Assembly (NCBI RefSeq): GCF_000002985.6
Contig: NC_003282.8
Coordinates: 8,618,001 to 8,682,000, forward strand
Length of the DNA stretch: 64,000 bases
Direction of reading: 5' to 3'
DNA from: Caenorhabditis elegans
Taxonomy: Eukaryota; Nematoda; Chromadorea; Rhabditida; Rhabditidae
Below, piece after piece: positions 26,741-36,603 of the stretch. The position numbers were made by a program, and so were the translations under genes. The notes beneath the pieces were generated by a model. The model saw only the letters and a list, made by a program, of their open reading frames with translations, was not told where the DNA came from and did not search any database. Every line of letters starts with the position of its first letter. The first letter of the stretch is position 1.

Positions 26741-27270
26741 ATGTCTGATGAATCCGAACCGCATGAGAGTGATGTTGCCGAAATGAGGTATGAATACACG
26801 AAAGATTGGGATCCTTTCATGGTGAAAATTGGAAATAGATTGGTGCGAGGAACTGAAGTGGAAAAAGCAATCAAGTACTACTATAAAGATGGACTGAAGC
26901 CTCCTGCGAATGGAAAGTCAAAACCTAGAAAATTCAGTTCCTTGAGCGAAAGATATCGATTTGTCAAAAATGAAAATGATTTGAAGAAAATTCGAGAAAT
27001 GAAAAAGAGTATGGTCTAACTGTCAAGTTTAATCTAATATTAGTCTTATTTCCAGACGGGTTGAAATTCGATGCCAGTCATATGAGGTTTTTCATTGGTT
27101 TAGAAATGGAAATTGAAACGGAGAAGCGGATTGCTGATGGAGAATCGATTACTATTAAGGATCATCTGGAAATGTTCGAACGAATCCGAGAAGATCACAA
27201 AATTCCCAATACTATCACCGCCGGAGTCAACTGGGTTTTTAAATGGAGACGGGAAAACTTGAAGAAATAG
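26741..27270 (+). CDS. Small lysine-rich orphan protein
   Basis: Two exons, 26741-27008 and 27056-27270, join in frame to 160 residues. The donor is A|GTATGG and the acceptor TTTCCAG, across a 47-base intron typical of worms. The ATG is chosen because TTGCAG ends 10 bases upstream (26731), and AATAAA follows the stop by 55 bases. The protein is charged and Lys/Glu-rich, with no signal peptide or membrane span. Aromatic and charged blocks (DWDPFMVKIGNRLV, SLSERYRFVKNENDLKKI, HMRFFIGLEMEIETEKRI, GVNWVFKWRRENLKK) suggest a compact helical fold. I do not recognise the family. A nematode-specific nuclear protein is only a guess. Confidence 0.75.
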
Positions 27271-27324
27271 TTTTTGTCAGTTTAAGAATTTCATTTGTTT
27301 TATAATAAGATCTCATTGTGTTTT

Positions 27325-27330
27325 AATAAA
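27325..27330 (+). terminator. poly(A) signal of the lysine-rich orphan gene
   Basis: AATAAA 55 bases after the TAG at 27268-27270. The gene converges with the P450 gene that ends at 27582. Confidence 0.6.
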
Positions 27331-27581
27331 ATTCCGGTAATTTGCTAGAATGTCATCAAGAAACACACAAGAAATCAGAACGCCATTCTCTTTCCCCTTG
27401 TGCTACGAAAAGACGAGGTGAATTTTGGAAAATGTGACATCTAATCACGAGAGGTTACGGTATCGGTGCTGTAGATGGGAATCAGCGTCTAATAAAAATT
27501 AAAGTTTTTTACATGATAAAAACAAATTATAATAAGTTTATCTTTCATTAAATCAATCTTATCAAATACCAGTTATCTTAT

Positions 27582-30180
27582 TCAATATCTTTCCTTCATT
27601 GAAACTCTGTAATTCTTTGCCTTCATAGTAACTCCGACTTCCTTTTTAATACTTGGATTTGGATTCGATTCGTGAAATTTAATATCAAATTTGTTGAACA
27701 AATTTGCAAAATACAAGAATAGTTCCATTTTGGCCAGTCCTTCTCCAAGACATTGCCGTTTTCCAATTGAAAATGGCACAAGTTCTTCTACTTTTTTCAA
27801 ACTTCCATCCGATTCTAGGAATCTTTCAGGTTTGAATTCGTATGGTTCAGGGAATATCTGAAATATGTATTTGAATGGTGTTTAAACACTTTTCAAATAT
27901 ACCTCTGGATCATACATTACTGAACTGATTTGTGGAGTGATTACAGTATCTTTTGGAATACGGTAGCCAGCAATTTCAACATCAGCATTTGTAGATCTAG
28001 ATAGATTCATTGGAAGAAGATTAGCAAGACGTTGAGATTCCTAAAAAATATCTAGGCACAGCCTCCTCACGTGGAAATGACCCAACAAGGGGGCTTGCGC
28101 GTTTCTCGTGAGCGTTGGAAAATTTTGCCACTGAAAAATGATTTCCTTCGGTTTTTGTGGGTTTAAAATCGATTTCATATTTTGAAATTAGGTATCAATT
28201 GTAAAGCTAATTGGGGGAAAGGAGGAGAAAAAAAGATTTTTGATTTTGGTTCAAAAATAAAAGCGCTGATGTAAAAAGTAAAAACAACTAAAAATTGAGT
28301 TTTTCTCATATTTTGTATATTTATCATCATTTTTCTAGTAGAAATTGATTTTTATTTGAAAAGTAATCTTCCACCCAAACTTATGTTATGAAAAATATAA
28401 AGAAAAACAGTAAATTGAAAGTTTTGGTAATTTCTCAATTTTCCACGCGATGCTCGAGAAGTGCGCCAACGGACCGATTTCCACTGGAGGAGACTGTGCT
28501 AGGAGTAACCGATAGAGGCAATGAAATGGTGAAAAGGAGAATACTTTATCAAATCTCCATGTGATTTGCGAATACGTTTCTATTAATGAACAACCAAATA
28601 ATAGCTATTTCAATATAACTAAACACTTACATTAACAGTTGCATTGATATAGTTGAGTTTAGGTCGGTCGGTAGTTGTAATAATCCTATCACTTCCAATT
28701 TCTCTTTCCAATTCTTCATAGACTTTTTGACGTACTTCTGGATTCAAAAGGACATAGAGAAGTGCCCAATTGAGAGTATTTGAAGTTGTTTCCATTCCAG
28801 CAACCCATAGATCAAAACATACACTATCAAGTTGTTCCATTCTGAAAAAAAGATAAGACTTGATGAAGTAGTCAATAGAAACATACTCAAATCCTCCGAA
28901 ATCTTGCTCATTTTCATGTTTCTTTCTTTCTTTCAAAAATGCTTCTACGTAATCCGAATATTCATCAGAATCATAGTCAATTGATGCAAGTCTATCTGTA
29001 GCCTGCTTACGGAACATTTCCATGAGACCCATCCAGTTGTGCATTATTACTGAAATTACAATAGTATTTTTCAAAGACCTTTTGGACTATTATAGAACTA
29101 CGGTATATACCGCGGTATAAACTTTGAATGAAACCCTCCAAATTTTCAAGAAAAAATGTTTTTTACGATTACCATTTTTATATCCCTTGAAAAACGGGAG
29201 ATGTCCAAGCCATGGATTCATTCCAATAAGTCCTCCCATTGGTTCTGCAGCTAACTTGAAATGCTTATTCATTCGATTTTTGAGTTCCAGAAATTCTTCA
29301 ATGTTTGTCTGGAAAATTGAATTAGTATGAAATATTCCTTTTTTATTTTTACCTCATCATAACGATATCCAAAAAGCATATTATTGATTACGGATCCCAC
29401 GGATGCATCAAATATATTTTGCATATCAACATCTTCCATGCTTTTTCGAATACTGTCAATCATTGCAGTAACTTCACCAAGAACCTGTAAAAAGTATAAA
29501 TAAAAACTGAATATCACTCTGAATATGCATACCTTTTCTTCCATCAAATTCTTTCCCAATCCAAAATCTCGAAGAATATGCAATGCAAATCTTCTTTGCT
29601 GAATCCATCTATCACCATGAGATTCAATAATTCCATATGGACCTTCTGGAATTCAATTCGCATTTATAAAAATTTTTAACTAATTTTAAATTATTATATC
29701 GAATACTAACGTCTCATTTCCATTGAAATTGGAAACTCTGGTCTTCCTACAAAGTTGGCTCCATCTTTTATGAAATGCTGCTTGATGAGTTTCCAATCAG
29801 TCACAGTAACCATTGGAAGATTTGCCAACCAAAATGTGAACACTGGACCATATTTGTCTCTGAAATCATGTGACATAAAAAAACCTGGTTGACGAATAAT
29901 TTTGAAAAATATAAAAGTTTGCTCTGAAAATTTCCAAATTTATTCAAACTTGTTTTCAGGAACCTACTTCAATTTCTCGTACATCTTGTATCCTGGCTTA
30001 ACATCTTCCGTCATAAGATATAAATTTCCAATAATAGGGAGTGGAATTGGACCTGCAATTTTAAATACTTTTTAATCGAATTTCAGTATATCATTTACCT
30101 GGTGGTAATTTTCTTCTCTTCCAGTAAAAATGATTAAAGAGGTAGATAATTAATATCGAAGTGAGAATAAGTAAAATCAT
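27582..30180 (-). CDS. cyp-33E1: Cytochrome P450, CYP33E type
   Basis: Ten exons on the minus strand: 30180-30099, 30052-29968, 29859-29711, 29645-29533, 29484-29353, 29308-29173, 29049-28887, 28841-28631, 28040-27903, 27857-27582. They join in frame to 494 codons, the usual P450 length. An N-terminal membrane anchor (MILLILTSILIIYLFNHFYW) is followed by the proline hinge KLPPGPIPLPIIGN. The I-helix LWVAGMETTSNTLNW, the ExxR (ESQR) and the heme-cysteine motif FSIGKRQCLGE are all present, so the enzyme should be active in the endoplasmic reticulum. CYP33E enzymes are linked to fatty-acid (eicosanoid) oxidation and xenobiotic responses. TTTTTCAG stands one base before the ATG, a likely trans-splice site. 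The subfamily is recognised by eye. The exact paralogue (E1 rather than E2 or E3) is inferred from remembered neighbours and is uncertain. Confidence 0.88.
28052..28503. repeat. Inverted-repeat element in P450 intron 8
   Basis: The left end CTAGGCACAGCCTCCTCACG (then TGGAAAT) matches the reverse complement of the right end, CTAGCACAGTCTCCTCCAGT (then GGAAAT). Inner arms (GCGCGTTTCTCGTGAGCGTTGG versus CGCACTTCTCGAGCATCGCG) also pair. It fills most of the only long intron of this gene, which suggests insertion into an ancestrally short intron. Confidence 0.65.
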
Positions 30181-30689
30181 TCTGAAAAATGGTGAATCAA
30201 TTTCAGATGTTTATTCAGAAAAACGACACAAAAAAATTCAATTTGATGGACAACTAAAATTAGAAATCGTATTAATCTCTTAAATATATATAATCTATTT
30301 TCCCAAAATACACGCCAGTGAAGTTTGTTCTAACAACAAGAGTGAAATTCTCTGAATGAGAGACTACTCTCTTACAAGAGATTTAGGCAAACATACCGAG
30401 TATTTAGTTTGAAGACGATTCAAACTGTCAGCAGGTCAGAAAAGGGAGAGCAGAGACCACGAAATTAAAATGAAAATAAGCAAAAAGGTAGTGATAAGAA
30501 AAATCTTATTTATGGAAATTTTCAAACTTGCATTGTTGATAGAAGTAAAAATATTCTGTAGTCAATAAGTATAGCAACGATGAATTGGGCCGTGCAATAA
30601 CTTAATCATTTTTATTATTTTATTCATTTGCGCCGGAAGGTTAATAACTTTTTTTTCAAATGAAAAACCATAAAATTATTTTATTTGCT
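30181..30689. promoter_or_regulatory. P450 upstream region and 3' end of the fibrinogen-domain gene
   Basis: About 500 bases with no exon. It must hold the P450 promoter. Two minus-strand AATAAA hexamers at 30611-30616 and 30619-30624 would end the neighbouring minus-strand gene. Confidence 0.4.
30619..30624 (-). terminator. poly(A) signal of the fibrinogen-domain gene
   Basis: AATAAA on the minus strand about 65 bases past the stop codon at 30690-30692. A second copy lies at 30611-30616. Confidence 0.55.
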
Positions 30690-33600
30690 TCAATTACAAA
30701 ATGAAGAATCAGTTCTATCAATCAAAGTTGTATCAAAAGTGAAAAGAGCCATTCGAACTCTATCATATGAAATCAAATCCACATCATATCCACCAGTTGC
30801 TGTTCCAGTTGTTGTTCTCATATTTATACCAAGAAGCAGAGTTGAGTCGAATTTTCTTCAATTTTTATGATTGCAAAAGTTTTCTTGAATAAAACTTACG
30901 TGACTGAACAATCGCCATTATTATTTGGATACAAGAAACCATTCAAATTATTTCCACAACTTCCGTACCACCAGCCACTGAAATTATGATCTAGTGGGAA
31001 ATTCTAAGACATTTTCTAAAGCAGCCATGTTTTCAGGCCTGACCTGCCTGCATGTCGCCCTGAATGCAGGAATTTTTGTGCCTACCCGTATCCCTTGGAA
31101 GGTCCAGCTCCGCCGTTGTCATCATCGTAAAACTCAAATTGATCACATTCAGCTCTAAAATATATAAATTTGTTTTTATAAATTTAAATTTCGAAAAACT
31201 TGCTTTCCTTTCGGTAGACTGTAGGTCAGTTGTGTCGAAAATGGTGCACCCAAATCTTTGGCTTAAATATTCAAAATAGATAAATAGTTTAAATCTTAGC
31301 TTCAGGTTAAGAATTAGATTGTTCAAAATAATACCTGAAGACGAGTAATCAAGACCTATTCCGGGCAAGTCAGCGCTTGCCGTCAACGCATATTGTTCGG
31401 CCTTTGTAGCAACCTACAATTTGAAAATCTAATTTTTGCAGTTACTTTATTGAAGAAAAAACTGTGTCTCACCTTGAAGTTAGTATAAAGCTGTTTAGCC
31501 ATCAATTGAGTTCCACAGCATAAATCAATTTGTAGTGAATACGTTTTCCCGTTTGTACTCAAATTATTCATATTATCCAATCCCAACCAAAAGTTCTTCC
31601 CGACTCCAGATTCACCAAACCAATCAGAATAATTTGCAAAGGGAATGTCAAATGTGATGTTGGATCCCTCTCTTCCTCGGCTGTATTTAAATGAATAGGT
31701 TGATACTGTTCTGAACACAAATTTTTACCTTTGAATAATTGTATATGCTCCAGCGCTATTCTTTCTGTCACAATAAACACTGACAGGCGTTGAACCATCG
31801 GGATAAATTGTTTGGAGACCGGATGAGGTACTTTCAACTTCGTCACAATCAGATGGAAGCTTGGCAGCTAAAAACCATACGTAATATTTACTTTTAAATT
31901 ATATTTTTTGTTTATTACTAGTAGTTGGTGGTTCAGTTGGACCCGGTGTTGGTGTTGTTCCAGTAATTTCTGTGGTTGTTGTTTCGCTTGGTGGTGGAAT
32001 ATTTGTGGCCCATGCAATGGAAATTCTGTATTTTTTTAATTGAGACGTTGTTAAAGCATAACTTCTTTTTGAAAGATGCACATTATTTTTTGGAAATACT
32101 CAAAATTTGATTATTTGCGAAAGTCCGCTAGCATTTCTGCTGAGCGAAAAAAGAAACTCACGTTGTGGATAAAGTCCCAGGACGAACGCTGTTGTACACA
32201 TAAACTCCCTGGTTTTCAGTGGTATTCACACGAAAACTGTACTCGTCGATTATACCACCATCGGCAGTTTTCAGTATGAAGCTTACGGAAAAGCCCTGGA
32301 ACAGTAACAAAATGATAAAATAAACTAATAATATTTTCCAAAAAATTTAAATTTAATTATTATTTCAGAAGTAAGCTTTTAAAAAGTTGTATTTTTCAAA
32401 TGATAGGTTGTATAGAACTTTAATGTGACATTTGAATTTTTTGAAATTTCTCTCTAGACAACGACTCAAAGCAAAATGTTTAATTTTCAAAAGATAATTG
32501 GGTCTGAAAATTGGCCATATTGCCGATAGATTTCGATTGTCGTGAACTCATTAGTTATAAATTGTTAAGAATGTGCTGCTTTGCTTCAAAATTCTGAAAA
32601 ATCCCAAAGTTGTCAAATTCATTCCGATTTATCAAATTTTCATAAGAAAACTCATTTTAAAAATGTGACAGTAAAATTATTTTTTTAAAGTTGACTTTTT
32701 CATTGCTGTTTCATCTAGTTTACATAGGAAATTTGATATATCAGCAATTTTATAATCAAGTTCAATCAATGTTGTTTTGATTGTGAAATGCTTTTTTCGA
32801 ACATTTCAATTTTCTTGATAACTATCATTGTTTGATCAATTTCAAAACTATTTTTGTCTGCCAGTATTCTGTCTCTCATGTAAAAACTGTTTCACACCGA
32901 GAGAAAGTAGAGAAACATACAAAATTGTTGATGTGTGATTGAATTTACGATTAGAAATCTTCATGGGTGCCATATGTCTTCGGACATTTTAACATGAGCA
33001 ACAAACTAGATGTTGTAGGATTTAATTTTTATTTGAATTTTTCCCAATTTTAAACATTTAAACTCCCGAACTATAATTGAAATTTTCGGTCAATCATGGA
33101 ATACGCCAATGCTGCTAAAGAAATAGTCACTGCAATTCAAAAAGCTGACGCTGAGATGAAAACCAGAATTCAGAAAATGATGAAACACAGAACTTTGGAA
33201 GATGTTGCAGTTCTACAGACAATGCTTGGTACGTTATCTCTTATGAGTAAGACTTCGAAAGTTGCGAAGGAATTTGGTGTTTTTGTGCCTATGCGAAAGT
33301 CTCTCTCTCTCTTAAGCATCTCTCTTAAACTGAAATTGCAATTTAAAATGTATTTATACTTTCAGAACGAGTTTCCCAATCTTCCAACAAAGAGCTCATC
33401 AGTGACTTCAACAAACACCAAATTCCACAAAGACTACAAAAAGTTGCGTCACTCGTTAAAAATTCCCATGGGCACTATTTTGCTGAAATACAAGGAGATG
33501 GTATTGATTACACCCTATTCACTTGTCTTCGAAATGAGGGATATTGGATGGAAAAACAGAGGGCCGCGTGTGCCGCAGGCGCTGTTGCTGGGCTTTTATT

Positions 33601-35658
33601 GCTTGGTGGTCCAACTGTTTACATGGGATTTATTATTGCTGCTATGCAGAAACATTTGGGTGAAATGGAGGCTAATTTGGCATTTGTTGTTTCCGAAATC
33701 GAAAGTATCTTTGATCAAACTAACTCTCTTATGCTTGCTAATATTGTTTAAGTTTAATCTTTTTTTGTGATTTTTGTTTTTTCTCTAGTGACAAAACCCA
33801 TAAGTATTATTAATGCTCATAATATGTTAAAGACGATAAGATCTAAAAAAATAAACTAATATTTAATTTTTCTGATTGTGATCTGATACAGAAATTGCAA
33901 ATGTTGGAGGAATTGTCATACCAATGAGTAAGTTATTTTGAAAATTGTTCAATAAAGTAATTTCATCAGTTCAATAACGTTTATTGTGAAATTCAAAGCA
34001 AACAGTGTTTTTCATATAATCCCGTCATGCAAATTTACTATGAGCATTGCGTCGAGCCATAAAAACACCATTCAGAAACTTCAAACACTCTCCTTCAGCT
34101 GCGAAGTATTTTTTTCCTATTTTCCATCAAAATTATGGATGTTATTAGTGTTGTAATAGAACTTGCAAAACAAATTGTCACAACTATTCGATCAGCTGAT
34201 GCGGAAACTAAAGAAAGAATTCAAAAATTGATGAAGCATAGAACACTGCGTGATGTTGATGTTTTACAAACCGTGATGGGTGAGTGCATACTTTTTTGAA
34301 ACATTGGTTAAACCAGGAAAAATAATACCTGCTCATTTTTGTAAAACAGTCATAATTTCAGTAGATTTGATTATTTTAGAAAATTAAATTTAAATAAATT
34401 ATTACTTCAGAGCGAGTGGTTAATTCGAACAACAAGCAACTGAAAATTGATTTTGCGAGACACAAGATTCCTGAGAGACTTCAGAAAGTGGTTTCACTTT
34501 TGACTATCCGACATGATCACAATTTTAATACAGCAGAAAGCACATCAAAAAGCTTATCTTACTATGTCCACCCGTGCTCCTTAAACAGTTCGGGCCCTGA
34601 ATACAATCTATTCAGTTGCTTGAGATACAAGAGTAAATGGACACTAAAACTAAAAGCTGGTTGTGCTGCCGGAGCAGTTGCGGGAGTTTTGGTACCTGGA
34701 GTTGCACCAGTGGCTGGAGAAGTTTTCGTCAAAGTTCGCAATCATTTGATGGAAATGGAAGAAAGATTGAAGTTTGTAGTTGAAGAAATTGAGAGTATTT
34801 ATGATCAAGCTCATATTCTGATGACAGCTAATAATCTTAACTCAGAATCGTACTCGTTATGGATTTAATTTTCTCTTAATTTCTGCATTTTTGTGCTGCT
34901 CATTGCGAGTTTAAACTTATTCGTTTTGATTTTCCACTGTATAAAATGAAATGTGAACTTAAAGCCACAAAAACGTACCGTAAATTCGCTGACATCCTTT
35001 GCATAAATGTCGTTTACAATTAGATTCAAATTGTCGATTTTCGTTTCTCCGTGAAAATTCAACTGAGTGTTTGTAAACGAATTATTAAGTGTTGGTCCAC
35101 TAAAGTTTAAAATTAAAATTGATATTTGAATTTTATATTAATTAAATATGTGCATACACACGTAGAGTTGTGAAACTTTGGCGATGCTTTGTTAGGCCGC
35201 ATCCAAGTTTTGCCCAAATTTGGTACTGTTTTTGCCGATTTTTTACATTTTTCTTTTTTCTTTCAAAATTGGGCAAAACTTGGTCTAGGCCTAAACTAAG
35301 TTAAAACTTTTAATGAAAATGTTCGTAACTCACGCTGCAACTCCACCAGTCAAATAAGTATTACATCCATATCCAGTAAAACGAAATGGACTACAAGAAG
35401 TTCCATCAAAAATATTTCCGCTGGGATTATCGATTTCACGAATTAAAACTTGGAAGTATTGAGAAGTATCGGCGGATACCTGTGAAAGTAAGTTATATTA
35501 TGTAATTTAGATTCTCAGATTTTTACAAGCTTCGAATCAATATATCATATTTGTAAGCAATGTGCTTCACTCACCAAGAGCTCATAAATCAAAATTATTG
35601 CACTCACCAATATCCCACATGCAAATGTTAAAAGTAAGGAGACCGTTTCTTTAGACAT
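30690..35658 (-). CDS. Secreted protein with fibrinogen-related C-terminal domain
   Basis: Twelve exons: 35658-35608, 35479-35334, 35099-34979, 32295-32162, 32025-31919, 31867-31729, 31680-31473, 31413-31335, 31261-31204, 31154-31086, 30977-30900, 30855-30690. They join in frame to 451 residues. A signal peptide (MSKETVSLLLTFACGIL) is followed by a domain (about 18-165, YFQVLIREIDNPSGNIFDGT with spaced cysteines) that resembles the Notch-ligand N-terminal (MNNL) domain. A Thr/Pro linker follows, then the fibrinogen-related domain from about residue 190 (SVYCDRKNSAGAYTIIQ, NFWLGLDNMNNLS, GAPFST, GGWWYGSCGNNLNG). Such domains bind glycans or partner proteins outside cells. Exon 9 to 10 needs a GC-AG intron (GCAAGT donor), and two acceptors end in AAG. 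The 2.7 kb third intron holds two + strand genes. Separate genes for the first three exons and the rest is the alternative, but the phases fit and no stop or poly(A) signal intervenes. Confidence 0.78.
32296..33095. other. Proximal part of the large fibrinogen-gene intron
   Basis: About 800 bases of AT-rich DNA with no exon. It presumably contains the promoter of the first nested + strand gene. Confidence 0.35.
33096..33751 (+). CDS. Nested orphan protein A (paralogue of protein B)
   Basis: Two exons, 33096-33228 and 33366-33751, join in frame to 172 residues. A Gly/Ala-rich hydrophobic segment (CAAGAVAGLLLLGGPTVYMG) is flanked by amphipathic helices. The N-terminal part (KADAEMKTRIQKMMKHRTL) and the C-terminal part (FVVSEIESIFDQTNSLML) are close to those of the gene at 34135-34868, and the intron position and phase are identical, so the two are tandem duplicates. 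No family is recognised. The hairpin-like hydrophobic middle suggests membrane insertion or peripheral membrane binding, which is inference. The gene lies antisense inside an intron of the fibrinogen-domain gene. AATAAA follows at 33850-33855. Confidence 0.72.
33850..33855 (+). terminator. poly(A) signal of nested gene A
   Basis: AATAAA about 100 bases after the stop at 33749-33751. Confidence 0.5.
34135..34868 (+). CDS. Nested orphan protein B (paralogue of protein A)
   Basis: Two exons, 34135-34279 and 34411-34868, join in frame to 200 residues. The phase-1 intron sits at the same place as in gene A. Shared blocks with A are IRSADAETKERIQKLMKHRTL, the ERVVNSNNKQL region, CAAGAVAGVLVPGVAPVAGE and FVVEEIESIYDQAHILM. 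B carries an extra insert between the second block and the hydrophobic segment (AESTSKSLSYYVHPCSLN) and a longer tail. Function unknown. The stop lies only about 110 bases from an exon of the host gene on the other strand. Confidence 0.72.
35192..35294. repeat. Short hairpin of the TTGGGCAAAACTTGG repeat family
   Basis: The left arm (TTAGGCCGCATCCAAGTTTT, then GCCCAAATT) and the right arm (AATTGGGCAAAACTTGGTCT, then AGGCCTAA) are near-perfect inverted copies separated by about 45 bases. It lies in intron 2 of the fibrinogen-domain gene. Confidence 0.75.
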
Positions 35659-36603
35659 TTTGTTCTGAAACTAAAATGATCTGACTCAAATTCTTTTATG
35701 ACAAAATGCCAACAAAAATATTCTTCATACATTTTTATGAGGTTGTTAAAACACCTAAAACCCACACAATTAGGTGTGGTTCTTACGTCAGACCGATAAC
35801 AGAACATGGCACTTTATTAGCTTTTTTGTATGGAATAATGGTTTCACACATGAGAAACTGATAAATTTTGAGAAAAGGCAAAAATTTACTATTGATAATT
35901 TAAATAGAGAACATTTTTGATACAAGTAATGTCAGCTGAAAAATCACAATACATAATATTTTCATTCTTTTTAACTTCAGGCTTTTGCTCAAATGTTTTT
36001 AGTCTCCGCACAATTGACAGTCAACCTTTGAGCACTCTTCTAATAGGGAATTGAACAAGTTACGTTATACAAACTATCATGAAATTCATTTCGTAGAAAA
36101 TAAGAAAAACCATAAAAAATTGAAACCAATACCTTTTATTTGAATTAATAAATTTTAAAGGTTAGATGATCGACTGATAGGGCTTAAAACTACGATAAGG
36201 CCTGCAATAAACCGACGTTCTTAAAGTTTCAGACAATATTTGTGATGTAATGACATCACATCCACTGGGGATCGATTGTGGGGCCTGTCAAATGACGTCA
36301 CAGTTTTTGAGCGGATCCTGTCACGTGACATCATCATTTATGATTTATGCGGCCCTCGGGCCGAAATTACTGAACTTGAAACAGACACAATTTTCGGCCT
36401 GCTCTGCAATTGGAGAGAAGGGGTCTTCATTGTCACCGTGAATTTTGTAATTTTGACTAAAAAATTTAAAGTATAATTTAACCTTCCCCCAAAAAGTTAA
36501 ATTATCCCACGTTGTAAAAAATGTTTTAAAAACCACGTCAAAGAGAATCAACTCAAAATCACTCATTCCCATATTTTAAAACTTACCAAGTCGTCGACCA
36601 AGA
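35659..36603. promoter_or_regulatory. Divergent intergenic region between fibrinogen-domain and kinase genes
   Basis: About 945 bases with no exon. It must hold both promoters. It contains TGACGTCA near 36292-36299 and CACGTGACATCA near 36323-36334, which are CRE-like and E-box-like palindromes. TTTCAG ending 7 bases upstream of the fibrinogen-gene ATG is a likely trans-splice acceptor. Confidence 0.4.

Noticed and set aside
31383-31718. Alternative acceptor making an 18-base intron before the fibrinogen SRGREG segment
   Set aside because: An 18-base intron is too short to splice; the 48-base intron with TACAG acceptor fits and keeps the frame.
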